From Eledone cirrhosa (taxonomy: Eukaryota > Mollusca > Cephalopoda > Octopoda > Eledonidae): 64,000 bases of DNA. The translations under genes and the position numbers were made by a program. Shown piece after piece: positions 26,307 through 39,160 of this stretch (its first letter is position 1; every line of letters starts with the position of its first letter). The notes beneath the pieces were generated by a model. The model ran no database searches and had not been told where the DNA came from. It worked only from the letters and a program-made list of their open reading frames with translations. Where the stretch lies: contig OZ024740.1 in the NCBI GenBank assembly GCA_964016885.1, positions 8,452,450 to 8,516,449 of the forward strand, written 5' to 3'.

Positions 26307-29300
26307 GTTTCGATTGGTATATTAGTTTCGATTAGTATATCAGTTTCTATAGGTATGTTAGTTTCTATTGGTATATCAGTTTTGAAGGGTATATCAGTTT
26401 CGATTAGTATGTCAGTTTCGATTGATATGTCAGTTTCGATTTGTATATCAGTTCCGATTGGTATGTCAGTCTCGATTGGTATGTCAGTTTCGATTGGTAT
26501 ATCAGTTTCGATTGGTATATCAGTTTCGATTGGTATATCAGTTTCGATTGGTATCTCAGTTTCTATTGTTATATCAGTTTCTATTGGTATGTCAGTTTCG
26601 ATAGGTATGTCAGTTTCTATTGGTAAATCAGTTTCGATTGGTATGTAAGTTTCTATTGGTATGTCAGTTTCGATTGGTATATCAGTTTCGATTGGTATGT
26701 CAGTTTCTATTGTTATATCAGTTTCTATTTGTATGTCAATTAGGATAGGTATGTCAGTTTCTATTGGTATATCAGTTTCGATTGGTATGTCAGTTTCTAT
26801 TGGTATGTCAGTTTTGATTGGTATATCAGTTTCGATTGGTATGTCAGTTTCGATTGGTATGTCAGTTTCGATTGGTATATCAGTTCCGATTGGTATGTCA
26901 GTTTCGATTGGTATGTCAGTTTCGATTGGTATATCAGTTTCGATTGGTATGTAAGTTTCGATTGGTATGTCAATTTCAATTGGTATATCAGTTTCTATTG
27001 GTATGTCAGTTTCGAGTGGTATGACAGTTTCTATTGGTATATAAGTTTCGATTGATATATCAGTTTCGAATAGTATGTCAGTTTCTACTGGTATGTCAGT
27101 TTCGATTAGTATATCAGTTTCTATTGGTATGTCAGTTTCGATTGGTATATCAGTTTCGATTTGTATATCAGTTCCTATTGCTATATCAATTTCTATTGGT
27201 ATGTCAGATTCAATTGGTATGTAAGTTTCGATTGATGTATCAGTTTCGATTGGTATGTCAGTTTCGATTGGTATATCAGTTTCGATTGGTATGTCAATTT
27301 CAATTAGTATATCAGTTTCTATTGGTATATCAGTTTCGATTTGTATATCAGTTTCTATAGGTATGTCAATTTCTATTGGTATATCTGTTTCTATTGCTAT
27401 ATCAGTTTCGATTGATATATCAGTTTCGATTAGTATGTCAGTTTCTACTGGTATGTCAGTTTCGATTATTATATCAGTTTTATTGGTATGTCATTTTCTA
27501 TTGGTATATCAGTTTCGATTGGTATATCAGTTCCGATTGGTATGTCAGTTTCGATTGGTATGTCAGTTTCGATTGGTATATCAGTTTCGATTTGTATATC
27601 AGTTCCGATTGGTATGTCAGTTTCGATTGGTATGTCAGTTTCGATTGGTATATCAGTTTCTATAGGTATGTCAGTTTCGATTGTTATGTCAGGTTCTATT
27701 GGTATATCAGTTTCGATTGGTATATCAGCTTCGATTAGTATATCAATTTCTATTGGTATGTCAGTTTCGATTAGTATATTAGTTTCTATTGGTATGTCAG
27801 TTTCTATTGGTATATCAGCTTCGATTGGTATATCAGTTTCGATTAGTATGTCAGTTTCTAATGGTATGTCAGTTTCGATTAGTATATCAGTTTATATTGC
27901 TATATCAGTTTCGATTGGTATGTCAGTTTCTATTGTTACATCAGTTTCTATTGGTATGTCAGTTTCGATAGGTATGTCAGTTTCTATTGGTATGTCAGTT
28001 TCGATTGGTATATCAGTTTCGATTGGTATGTCAGTTTCTATTGTTATATCAGTTTATATTTGTATGTCAGTTAGGATAGGTATGTCAGTTTCTATTGGTA
28101 TATCAGTTTCGATTGGTATGTCTGTTTCTATTGGTATGTCAGTTTCTATTGGTATATCAGTTTCGATTGGTATATCAGTTTCGATTGGTATGTCAGTTTC
28201 GATTGGTATATCAGTTTCGATTGGTATGTCAATTTCAATTAGTATGTCAGTTTCTATTAGTATATCAGTTTCGATTGGTATGTCAGTTTCGATTAGTATC
28301 TCAGTTTCTATAGGTATGTCAGTTTCTATTGTTATATCAGTTTCGATTGGTATATCTGTTTCGATGGTATGTCAGTTTCGATTGGTATATCAGTTTCTAT
28401 TGGTATATCAGTTTCGATTAATATATCAGTTTCTATTGGTATGTCAGTTTCGATTGGTATGTCAGTTTCTATTGTTATGTCAGTTTCGATTGGTATATCA
28501 GTTTCGATTGGTATATTAGTTTCGATTAGTATATCAGTTTCTATAGGTATGTTGGTTTCTATTGGTATATCAGTTTTGACTGGTATATCAGTTTCGATTA
28601 GTATGTCAGTTTCGATTGTTATGTCAGTTTCGATTTGTATATCAGTTCTGATTGGTATGTCAGTCTCGATTGGTATGTCAGTTTCGATTGGTATATCAGT
28701 TTCGATTGGTATATCAGTTTCGATTGGTATATCAGTTTCGATTGGTATCTCAGTTTCTATTGTCATATCAGTTTCTATTGGTATGTCAGTTTCGATAGGT
28801 ATGTCAGTTTCTATTGGTATATCAGTTTCGATTGGTATGTAAGTTTCTATTGGTATGTCAGTTTCGATTGGTATATCAGTTTCGATTGGTATGTCAGTTT
28901 CTATTGTTATATCAGTTTCTATTTGTATGTCAATTAGGATAGGTATGTCAGTTTCTATTGGTATATCAGTTTCGATTGGTATGTCAGTTTCTATTGGTAT
29001 GTCAGTTTTGATTGGTATATCAGTTTCGATTGGTATGTCAGTTTCGATTGGTATGTCAGTTTCAATTGGTATATCAGTTCCGATTGGTATGTCAGTTTCG
29101 ATTGGTATGTCAGTTTGGATTGGTATATCAGTTTCGATTGGTATGTAAGTTTCGATTGGTATGTCAATTTCAATTGGTATATCAGTTTCTATTGGTATGT
29201 CAGTTTCGAGTGGTATGACAGTTTCTATTGGTATATAAGTTTCGATTGATATATCAGTTTCGAATAGTATGTCAGTTTCTACTGGTATGTCAGTTTCGAT

Positions 29301-30900
29301 TAGTATATCAGTTTCGATTGGTATGTCAGTTTCGATTGGAATATCAGTTTCGATTGGTATGTCAATTTCAATTAGTATATCAGTTTCTATTGGTATATCA
29401 GTTTCGATTTGTATATCAGTTTCTATAGGTATGTCAATTTCTATTGGTATATCTGTTTCTATTGCTATATCAGTTTCGATTGATATATCAGTTTCGATTA
29501 GTATGTCAGTTTCTACTGGTATGTCAGTTTCGATTAGTATATCAGTTTCTATTGGTATGTCATTTTCTATTGGTATATCAGTTTCGATTGGTATATCAGT
29601 TTCGATTAGTATGTCAGTTTTTATTGGTATGTTAGTTTCGATTAGTATATCAGTTTCTGTTGGTATGTCAGTTTCGATCGGTATGTCAGTTTCTATTGAT
29701 ATATCAGTTTCTATTGGTATATCAGTTTCGATTGGTATATCAGTTTCGATTGGTATGTCAGTTTCTATTGGTATATCAGTTTCTATTGGTATGTCAGTTT
29801 TGATTGGTATATCAGTTTCGATTGGTATGTCAGTTTCGATTGGTATGTCAGTTTCGATTGGTATATCAGTTCCGATTGGTATGTCAGTTTCGATTGGTAT
29901 GTCAGTTTCGATTGGTATATCAGTTTCGATTGGTATGTCAGTTTCGATTGGTATGTCAATTTCGATTGGTATATCAGTTTCTATAGGTATGTCAGTTTCG
30001 ATTGTTATGTCAGGTTCTATTGGTATATCAGTTTCGATTGGTATATCAGCTTCAATTAGTATATCAATTTCTATTGGTATGTCAGTTTCGATTAGTATAT
30101 TAGTTTCTATTGGTATGTCAGTTTCTATTGGTATATCAGCTTCGATTGGTATATCAGTTTCGATTAGTATGTCAGTTTCTAATGGTATGTCAGTTTCGAT
30201 TAGTATATCAGTTTATATTGCTATATCAGTTTCGATTGGTATGTCAGTTTCTATTGTTATATCAGTTTCTATTGGTATGGTAGTTTCGATAGGTATGTCA
30301 GTTTCTATTGGTATGTCAGTTTCGATTGGTATATCAGTTTCGATTGGTATGTCAGTTTCTATTGTTATATCAGTTTCTATTTGTATGTCAGTTAGGATAG
30401 GTATGTCAGTTTCTATTGGTATATCAGTTTCGATTGGTATGTCAGTTTCTATTGGTATGTCAGTTTCTATTGGTATATCAGTTTCGATTGGTATGTCAGT
30501 TTCGATTGGTATGTCAGTTTCGATTGGTATGTCAGTTTCGATTGGTATGTTAGTCCTCGAATGTTATGTCAGTTTCTATTGGTATATAAGTTTTGATTGG
30601 TATGACAATTTCAATTAGTATATCAGTTTCTATTGGGATATCAGTTTCGAATGGTATGTCAGTTTTCGATTTGTATATCAGTTTATATTGGTATATCAGT
30701 TTCGATTCGTACGTCAGTTTCTATTGTTATATCAGTTTCTATTGGTATGTCAGTTTCTATTGGTATATCAGTTTCGATCTGTATATCAGTTTCGATGGTA
30801 TGTTAGTTTCTATTGGTATATCAGTTTCGATTGAAATATCAGTTTCTATTGGTATATCAGTTTCGATTGGTATATTTGTTTCAATTAGTATATTAGTTTC
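26307..30900 (+). repeat. Family B satellite, right part
   Basis: Only satellite is present. The unit order from 27255 follows that from 22200 (offset 5055) and 28095 follows 22951. A 17-bp unit lies near 27475. The 19-bp unit with TAGTCCTCGA at 30551 and the 19-bp unit GTCAGTTTTCGATTTGTAT near 30659 also occur together in family D, which links the two families. Confidence 0.7.
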
Positions 30901-31561
30901 TATAGGTATGTCATTTTCTATTGGTATATCAGTTTCGACTGGTATATCAGTTTCGACTAGAATGTCAGTTTCGATTGTTATGTCAGTTTCTATAGGTATA
31001 TCAGTTTTGATTGGTATATCAGTCTCGAATGGTATATCAGTTTCTATTAGTATATCAGATTCGATTGGTATTTCAGTTTCTATTGGTATATCAGTTTCAA
31101 TTGATATGTTAGTTTCTATTGGTATATCAGTTTCAATTGGTATGTTTGTTTCTATTGGTAAGTTAGTTTTGATTAGTATATCAGTTTCGATTGGTATATC
31201 AGTTTCGATTGGTATATCACTTTCTATTAGTATATCAGTTTCGATTGGTATGTCAGTTTCGATTAGTATATCAGTTTCTATTGGTATGTCAGTTTCTATT
31301 GGTATATCAGTTTCAATTGGTATATCAGTTTCTATTGGTATATAAGTTTCTATTGGTATATCAGTTTCCTTTGGTATGTCAAATTCGATTGGTATGTCAG
31401 TTTCGATTGGTATGTCAGTTTCGATTGGTATATAAGTTTCTATTGGTATATCAGTTTCCATTGGTATGTCAGATTCGATTGGTATGTCAGTTACTATTGG
31501 TATATCTGTTTCGATTGGTAGGTCAGTTTCTATTGGTATGTCAGTTTTTATTAGTATATCA

Positions 31562-31885
31562 GGAGGCACATGGCTTAGTGGTTAGAGCATTGGCCTTGCA
31601 ATCGAAAGGTTGTGAGTTCAATTCTCATACCGGGTGATGTGTTGTTTCCTTGAGAAAAAGACACTTTATTTCACATTGCTCCAGTTTACTCAGCTGTAGA
31701 AATGAGATGATAGGGACTGGTGTCCTTATAATTCCACTGCAAAGTGCTCGTGGAGGTGCCACGGCAAAAAAGCACCCAGCACTCACTATAAAAGAGGTTG
31801 GTGTTAGGAAGGGCATCCAGCTGTAGAAATCAAGCCAGAATCAGTTCTCGCCCCACCCTTGCAAGCAGGGAAAAGCGGACGTAAA

Positions 31886-31918
<33 letters not shown>
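31562..31918 (+). mobile_element. tRNA-derived SINE, copy 1
   Basis: A 357-bp insertion of quite different composition. The head resembles a tRNA, with an A box, a B box and a T arm GTGAG-TTCAATT-CTCAT. TGC sits at the anticodon position, but the anticodon stem is poorly paired. The body follows, then a tail block (GAGGTGCCACGGC, GGAAGGGCATCCAGCTGTAG), a hairpin (31856-31870), GCGGACGTAAA and an ATG run. It lies between satellite units with no clear target-site duplication. Known biology: SINEs are transcribed by RNA polymerase III and moved by LINE proteins; here the tail matches the LINE at 44777. The style suggests a cephalopod SINE. It was copied passively with its flanks to 36997, 46654 and 53699. 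Confidence 0.9.
31571..31624 (+). promoter_or_regulatory. Internal RNA polymerase III promoter of SINE copy 1 (A and B boxes)
   Basis: The A box is TGGCTTAGTGG at 31571-31581, a good fit to TRGCNNAGYGG. The B box is GAGTTCAATTC at 31614-31624, close to GGTTCGANTCC but with a mismatch at the second base and TCAAT in place of TCGAN. The spacing is as in tRNA genes. The same boxes lie in the copies at 36997, 46654 and 53699; in the last two the A box reads TGGATTAGTGG. Confidence 0.7.
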
Positions 31919-31940
31919 TCTGTTTCTATTGGTATATTAG

Positions 31941-31945
31941 TTTTT
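31941..31945 (+). terminator. Possible Pol III terminator (T5) downstream of SINE copy 1
   Basis: The element has no T run of its own. The first run of five T lies about 23 bases past the ATG run, within satellite. All four SINE copies have the same arrangement. A Pol III transcript would therefore end in satellite sequence. Function is inferred only. Confidence 0.3.
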
Positions 31946-34900
31946 ATTGGTATATCAGTTTCGATTGGGATGTCAGTTTCGATTGGTATGTCAGTTTCGA
32001 TTGGTATATCAGTTTAGATTGTTTTGTCAGTTTCGATTGCTATATCAGTTTCAAATGGTATGTCAATCTCGATCGGTATGTCAGTTTCGATTGGTATATC
32101 ACTTTCTATTGGTATGTCGGTTTCTATTGGTATATCAGTTTTGATTGTTATATCAGTTTCGATTGGTATATCAGTTTCTATTAGTATGTCAGTTTCTATT
32201 GGTATATCAGTTCCTATTGGTATGTCAGTTTCGACTGGTATGTCAGTTTCGATTGGTATGTTAGTCCTTGATTTGTATGTCAGTTTCTATTGGTATATCA
32301 GTTTTGATTGGTATATCAGTTTCAATTTGTTTGTCAGTTTCTATTTGTATATCAGTTTCTATTGGTATGTCAGTTTCGATTGGTATGTCAGTTTCGATTG
32401 GTATATCACTTTTGATTGGTATGTCAGTTTCTATTGGTATGTCAGTTTCGATTATTATATCAGTTACTATTAGTACGTCAGTTTCTATTGGTATGTCAGT
32501 TTCGATTGGTATATCAGTTTCGATTGGTATGTCAGTTTCGATTGGTATGTCAGTTTCGAGTGGTATGTCAGTTTCTATTGGTATATAAGTTTCGATTCAT
32601 ATATCAGTTTCGATTAGTATGTCGGTTTCTACTAGTATGTCAGTTTCGATTAGTATATCAGTTTCTATTGGTTTATCAGTTCCGATTGGTATGTAAGTTT
32701 TGATTGGTATGTCAGTTTCGATTGGTATATCAGTTTCGATTGGTATATCAGTTTCTATTGGTAAGTCAGTTTCTATTGGTATGTCAGTTTCGATTGATAA
32801 ATCAGTTTCGAATAGTATGTCAGTTTCTACTGGTATGTCAGTTTCGATTAGTATATCAGTTTCTATTGGTATGTCAGTTTCGATAGGTATGTCAGTTTCT
32901 ATTGGTATATCAGTTTCGATTGGTATGTAAGTTTCTATTGGTATGTCAGTTTCGATTGGTATATCAGTTTCGATTGGTATGTCAGTTTCTATTGTTATAT
33001 CAGTTTCTATTTGTATGTCAATTAGGATAGTTATGTCAGTTTCTATTGGTATATCAGTTTCGATTGGTATGTCAGTTTCGATTGGTATATCAGTTTCGAT
33101 TGGTATATCAGTTCCGATTGGTATGTCAGTTTCGATTGGTATGTCAGTTTCGATGGGTATATCAGTTTCGATTGGTATGTAAGTTTCGATTGGTATGTCA
33201 ATTTCAATTGGTATATCAGTTTCTATTGGTATGTCAGTTTCGAGTGGTATGACAGTTTCTATTGGTATATAAGTTTCGATTGATATATCAGTTTCGAATA
33301 GTATGTTAGTTTCTACTGGTATGTCAGTTTCGATTAGTATATCAGTTTCTATTGGTATGTCAGTTTCGATTGGTATATCAGTTTCGATTTGTATATCAGT
33401 TCCTATTGCTATATCAATTTCTATTGGTATGTCAGTTTCAATTGGTATGTAAGTTTCGATTGATGTATCAGTTTCGATTGGTATGTCAGTTTCGATTGGT
33501 ATATCAGTTTCGATTGGTATGTCAATTTCAATTAGTATATCAGTTTCTATTGGTATATCAGTTTCGATTTGTATATCAGTTTCTATAGGTATGTCAATTT
33601 CTATTGGTATATCTGTTTCTATTGCTATATCAGTTTCGATTGATATATCAGTTTCGATTAGTATGTCAGTTTCTACTGGTATGTCAGTTTCGATTAGTAT
33701 ATCAGTTTCTATTGGTATGTCATTTTCTATTGGTATATCAGTTTCGATTGGTATATCAGTTTCGATTAGTATGTCAGTTTCTATTGGTATGTAAGTTTCG
33801 ATTAGTATATCAGTTTCTATTGGTATGTCAGTTTCGATCGGTATGTCAGTTTCGATTGGTATATCAGTTTCTATTGGTATGTCAGTTTTGATTGGTATAT
33901 CAGTTTCGATTGGTATGTCAGTTTCGATTGGTATGTCAGTTTCGATTGGTATATCAGTTCCGATTGGTATGTCAGTTTCGATTGGTATGTCAGTTTCGAT
34001 TGGTATATCAGTTTCGATTTGTATATCAGTTCCGATTGGTATGTCAGTTTCGATTGGTATGTCAGTTTCGATTGGTATATCAGTTTCGATTGGTATGTCA
34101 GTTTCGATTGGTATGTCAATTTCGATTGGTATATCAGTTTCTATAGGTATGTCAGTTTCGATTGTTATGTCAGGTTCTATTGGTATATCAGTTTCGATTG
34201 GTATATCAGCTTCGATTAGTATATCAATTTCTATTGGTATGCCAGTTTCGATTAGTATATTAGTTTCTATTGGTATGTCAGTTTCTATTGGTATATCAGC
34301 TTCGATTGGTATATCAGTTTCGATTAGTATGTCAGTTTCTAATGGTATGTCATTTTCGATTAGTATATCAGTTTATATTGCTATATCAGTTTCGATTGGT
34401 ATGTCAGTTTCTATTGTTATATCAGTTTCTATTGGTATGTCAGTTTCGATAGGTATGTCAGTTTCTATTGGTATGTCAGTTTCGATTGGTATATCAGTTT
34501 CGATTGGTATGTCAGTTTCTATTGTTATATCAGTTTCTATTTGTATGTCAGTTAGGATAGGTATGTCAGTTTCTATTGGTATATCAGTTTCGATTGTTAT
34601 GTCAGTTTCTATTGGTATGTCAGTTTCTATTGGTATATCAGTTTCGATTGGTATATCAGTTTCGATTGGTATGTCAGTTTCGATTGGTATATCAGTGTCG
34701 ATTGGTATGTCAATTTCTATTAGTATGTCAGTTTCTATTAGTATATCAGTTTCGATTGGTATGTCAGTTTCGATTAGTATCTCAGTTTCTATAGGTATGT
34801 CAGTTTCTATTGTTATATCAGTTTCGATTGGTATATCTGTTTCGATGGTATGTCAGTTTCGATTGGCATATCAGTTTCTATTGGTATATCAGTTTCGATT

Positions 34901-36996
34901 AATATATCAGTTTCTATTGGTATGTCAGTTTCGATTGGTATGTCAGTTTCTATTGTTATGTCAGTTTCGATTGGTATATAAGTTTAGATTAGTATGTCAG
35001 TTTCAATTGGTATATCAGTTTCAATTGGTATATTAGTTTCGATTAGTATATCAGTTTCTATAGCTATGTTAGTTTCTATTGGTATATCAGTTTTGACTGG
35101 TATATCAGTTTCGATTAGTATGTCAGTTTCGATTGTTATGTCAGTTTCGATTTGTATATCAGTTCCGATTGGTATGTCAGTCTCGATTGGTATGTCAGTT
35201 TCGATTGGTATATCAGTTTCGATTGGTATATCAGTTTCGATTGGTATAGCAGTTTCGATTGGTATCTCAGTTTCTATTGTTATATCAGTTTCTATTGGTA
35301 TGTCAGTTTCGATAGGTATGTCAGTTTCTATTGGTATATCAGTTTCGATTGGTATGTAATTTCTATTGGTATGTCAGTTTCGATTGGTATATCAGTTTCG
35401 ATTGGTATGTCAGTTTCTATTGTTATATCAGTTTCTATTTGTATGTCAATTAGGATAGGTATGTCAGTTTCTATTGGTATATCAGTTTCGATTGGTATGT
35501 CAGTTTCTATTGGTATGTCAGTTTTGATTGGTATATCAGTTTCGATTGGTATGTCAGTTTCGATTGGTATGTCAGTTTCGATTGGTATATCAGTTCCGAT
35601 TGGTATGTCAGTTTCGATTGGTATGTCAGTTTCGATTGGTATATCAGTTTCGATTGGTATGTAAGTTTCGATTGGTATGTCAATTTCAATTGGTATATCA
35701 GTTTCTATTGGTATGTCAGTTTCGAGTGGTATGACAGTTTCTATTGGTATATAAGTTTCGATTGATATATCAGTTTCGAATAGTATGTCAGTTTCTACTG
35801 GTATGTCAGTTTCGATTAGTATATCAGTTTCTATTGGTATGTCAGTTTCGATTGGTATATCAGTTTCGATTTGTATATCAGTTCCTATTGCTATATCAAA
35901 TTCTATTGGTATGTCAGTTTCAATTGGTATGTAAGTTTCGATTGATGTATCAGTTTCGATTGGTATATCAGTTTCGATTGGTATGTCAATTTCAATTAGT
36001 ATATCAGTTTCTATTGGTATATCAGTTTCGATTTGTATATCAGTTTCTATAGGTATGTCAATTTCTATTGGTATATCTGTTTCTATTGCTATATCAGTTT
36101 CGATTGATATATCAGTTTCGATTAGTATGTCCGTTTCTACTGGTATGCCAGTTTCGATTAGTATATCAGTTTCTATTGGTATATCAGTTTCGATTAGTAT
36201 GTCAGTTTCTATTGGTATGTTAGTTTCGATTAGTATATCAGTTTCTATTGGTATGTCAGTTTCGATCGGTATGTCAGTTTCTATTGGTATGTCAGTTTCG
36301 ATCGGTATGTCAGTTTCGATTGGTATATCAGTTTCTATAGGTATGTCATTTTCTATTGGTATATCAGTTTCGACTGGTATATCAGTTTCGACTAGAATGT
36401 CAGTTTCGATTGTTATGTCAGTTTCTATTGGTATATCAGTTTTGATTGGTATATCAGTCTCGAATGGTATATCAGTTTCTATTAGTATATCAGATTCGAT
36501 TGGTATTTCAGTTTCTATTGGTATATCAGTTTCAATTGATATGTCAATTTCTATTGGTATATCAGTTTCAATTGGTATGTTTCTTTCTATTGGTAAGTTA
36601 GTTTTGATTAGTATATCAGTTTCGATTGGTATATCAGTTTCGATTGGTATATCACTTTCTATTAGTATATCAGTTTCGATTGGTATGTCAGTTTCGATTA
36701 GTATATCAGTTTCTATTGGTATGTCAGTTTCTATTGGTATATCAGTTTCAATTGGTATATCAGTTTCTATTGGTATATAAGTTTCTATTGGTATATCAGT
36801 TTCCTTTGGTATGTCAGATTCGATTGGTATGTCAGTTTCGATTGGTATGTCAGTTTCGATTGTTATATAAGTTTCTATTGGTATATCAGTTTCCATTGGT
36901 ATGTCAGATTCGATTGGTATGTCAGTTACTATTGGTATATCTGTTTCGATTGGTAGGTCAGTTTCTATTGGTATGTCAGTTTTTATTAGTATATCA

Positions 36997-37320
36997 GGAG
37001 GCACATGGCTTAGTGGTTAGAGCATTGGCCTTGCAATCGAAAGGTTGTGAGTTCAATTCTCATACCGGGTGATGTGTTGTTTCCTTGAGAAAAAGACACT
37101 TTATTTCACATTGCTCCAGTTTACTCAGCTGTAGAAATGAGATGATAGGGACTGGTGTCCTTATAATTCCACTGCAAAGTGCTCGTGGAGGTGCCACGGC
37201 AAAAAAGCACCCAGCACTCACTATAAAAGAGGTTGGTGTTAGGAAGGGCATCCAGCTGTAGAAATCAAGCCAGAATCAGTTCTCGCCCCACCCTTGCAAG
37301 CAGGGAAAAGCGGACGTAAA

Positions 37321-37353
<33 letters not shown>
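36997..37353 (+). mobile_element. tRNA-derived SINE, copy 2
   Basis: By eye it is identical to the SINE at 31562 over its 357 bp, with the same flanking satellite units on both sides. It is thus a product of block duplication and not an independent insertion. The A box is TGGCTTAGTGG, and the tail has the CCCT-AGGG hairpin and an ATG run. Confidence 0.9.
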
Positions 37354-38260
37354 TCTGTTTCTATTGGTATATTAGTTTTTATTGGTATATCAGTTTCGAT
37401 TGGGATGTCAGTTTCGATTGGTATGTCAGTTTCGATTGGTATATCAGTTTAGATTGTTTTGTCAGTTTCGATTGCTATATCAGTTTCAAATGGTATGTCA
37501 ATCTCGATCGGTATGTCAGTTTCGATTGGTATATCACTTTCTATTGGTATGTCGGTTTCTATTGGTATATCAGTTTTGATTGTTATATCAGTTTCGATTG
37601 GTATATCAGTTTCTATTAGTATGTCAGTTTCTATTGGTATATCAGTTCCTATTGGTATGTCAGTTTCGACTGGTATGTCAGTTTCGATTGGTATGTTAGT
37701 CCTTGATTTGTATGTCAGTTTCTATTGGTATATCAGTTTTGATTGGTATATCAGTTTCAATTTGTTTGTCAGTTTCTATTTGTATATCAGTTTCTATTGG
37801 TATGTCAGTTTCGATTGGTATGTCAGTTTCGATTGGTATATCACTTTTGATTGGTATGTCAGTTTCTATTGGTATGTCAGTTTCGATTATTATATCAGTT
37901 ACTATTAGTACGTCAGTTTCGATTGGTATGTCAGTTTCGATTGGTATATCAGTTTCGATTGGTATGTCAGTTTCGATTGGTATGTCAGTTTCGAGTGGTA
38001 TGTCAGTTTCTATTGGTATATAAGTTTCGATTCATATATCAGTTTCGATTAGTATGTCAGTTTCTACTAGTATGTCAGTTTCGATTAGTATATCAGTTTC
38101 TATTGGTATGTCAGTTTCGATTGGTATATCAGTTTCGATTTGTATATCAGTTACTATTGCTATATCTGTTTCTATTGGTATGTCAGTTTCAATTGGCATG
38201 TCAGTTTCGATTGGTATGTCAGTTTCGATTGGTTTATCAGTTTCGATTGGTATGTAAGTT

Positions 38261-39160
38261 TTGATTGGTATGTCAGTTTCGATTGGTATATCAGTTTCGA
38301 TTGGTATATCAGTTTCTATTGGTAAGTCAGTTTCTATTGGTATGTCAGTTTCGATTGATAAATCAGTTTCGAATAGTATGTCAGTTTCTACTGGTATGTC
38401 AGTTTCGATTAGTATATCAGTTTCTATTGGTATGTCAGTTTCGATAGGTATGTCAGTTTCTATTGGTATATCAGTTTCGATTGGTATGTAAGTTTCTATT
38501 GGTATGTCAGTTTCGATTGGTATATCAGTTTCGATTGGTATGTCAGTTTCTATTGTTATATCAGTTTCTATTTGTATGTCAATTAGGATAGTTATGTCAG
38601 TTTCTATTGGTATATCAGTTCCTATTGGTATGTCAGTTTCAATTGGCATGTCAGTTTCGATTGGTATGTCAGTTTCGATTGGTTTATCAGTTCCGATTGG
38701 TATGTAAGTTTTGATTGGTATGTCAGTTTCGATTGGTATATCAGTTTCGATTGGTATATCAGTTTCTATTGGTAAGTCAGTTTCTATTGGTATGTCAGTT
38801 TCGATTGATAAATCAGTTTCGAATAGTATGTCAGTTTCTACTGGTATGTCAGTTTCGATTAGTATATCAGTTTCTATTGGTATGTCAGTTTCGATAGGTA
38901 TGTCAGTTTCTATTGGTATATCAGTTTCGATTGGTATGTAAGTTTCTATTGGTATGTCAGTTTCGATTGGTATATCAGTTTCGATTGGTATGTCAGTTTC
39001 TATTGTTATATCAGTTTCTATTTGTATGTCAATTAGGATAGTTATGTCAGTTTCTATTGGTATATCAGTTACGATTGGTATGTCAGTTTCTATTGGTATG
39101 TCTGTTTTGATTGGTATATCAGTTTCGATTGGTATGTCAGTTTCGATTGGTATGTCAGTT
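38261..39160 (+). repeat. 450-bp tandem duplication
   Basis: The 25-unit stretch from 38261 recurs at 38711, an offset of 450 bp. The two carry the same rare units (GGTAAGTCAG, GATAAATCAG, GTCAATTAGGATAGTTATG). Copy I of family C has only one copy, at 32700. The duplication therefore followed the C duplication. Confidence 0.75.

Larger units (their letters stand above)
30901..36335 (+). repeat. Family C higher-order block, copy I (5435 bp)
   Basis: It starts at TATAGGTATGTCATTTTC and repeats at 36336, an offset of 5435 bp. It includes SINE copy 1. Right of the SINE the offset to copy II grows in steps (5435, 5561, 6065, 6461, 6444 bp), showing added or lost groups of units. No gene is present outside the SINE. 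Confidence 0.8.

Noticed and set aside
120..31345. Dozens of + strand open frames encoding MSVSIG, QFRLVC or SFDWYV repeats
   Set aside because: They are read-outs of the stop-free 18-bp unit in three frames. Stop-bearing units (TATGTAAG, GTTTAG) and off-length units are copied along with the blocks with no sign of purging, and frames end at arbitrary places.
31562..31632. A functional tRNA gene (TGC anticodon position)
   Set aside because: The anticodon stem is poorly paired, no proper acceptor stem closes the fold, and the sequence continues into a SINE body and tail.
31625..31816. Minus-strand 63-codon frame in each SINE (also 37060, 46717 and 53762)
   Set aside because: It lies wholly in the noncoding SINE body and repeats only because the SINE was duplicated.
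31886..31918. ATG/GAT runs as independent microsatellites
   Set aside because: Each run is the terminal simple repeat of a SINE, LINE or truncated tail, and is annotated with its element.
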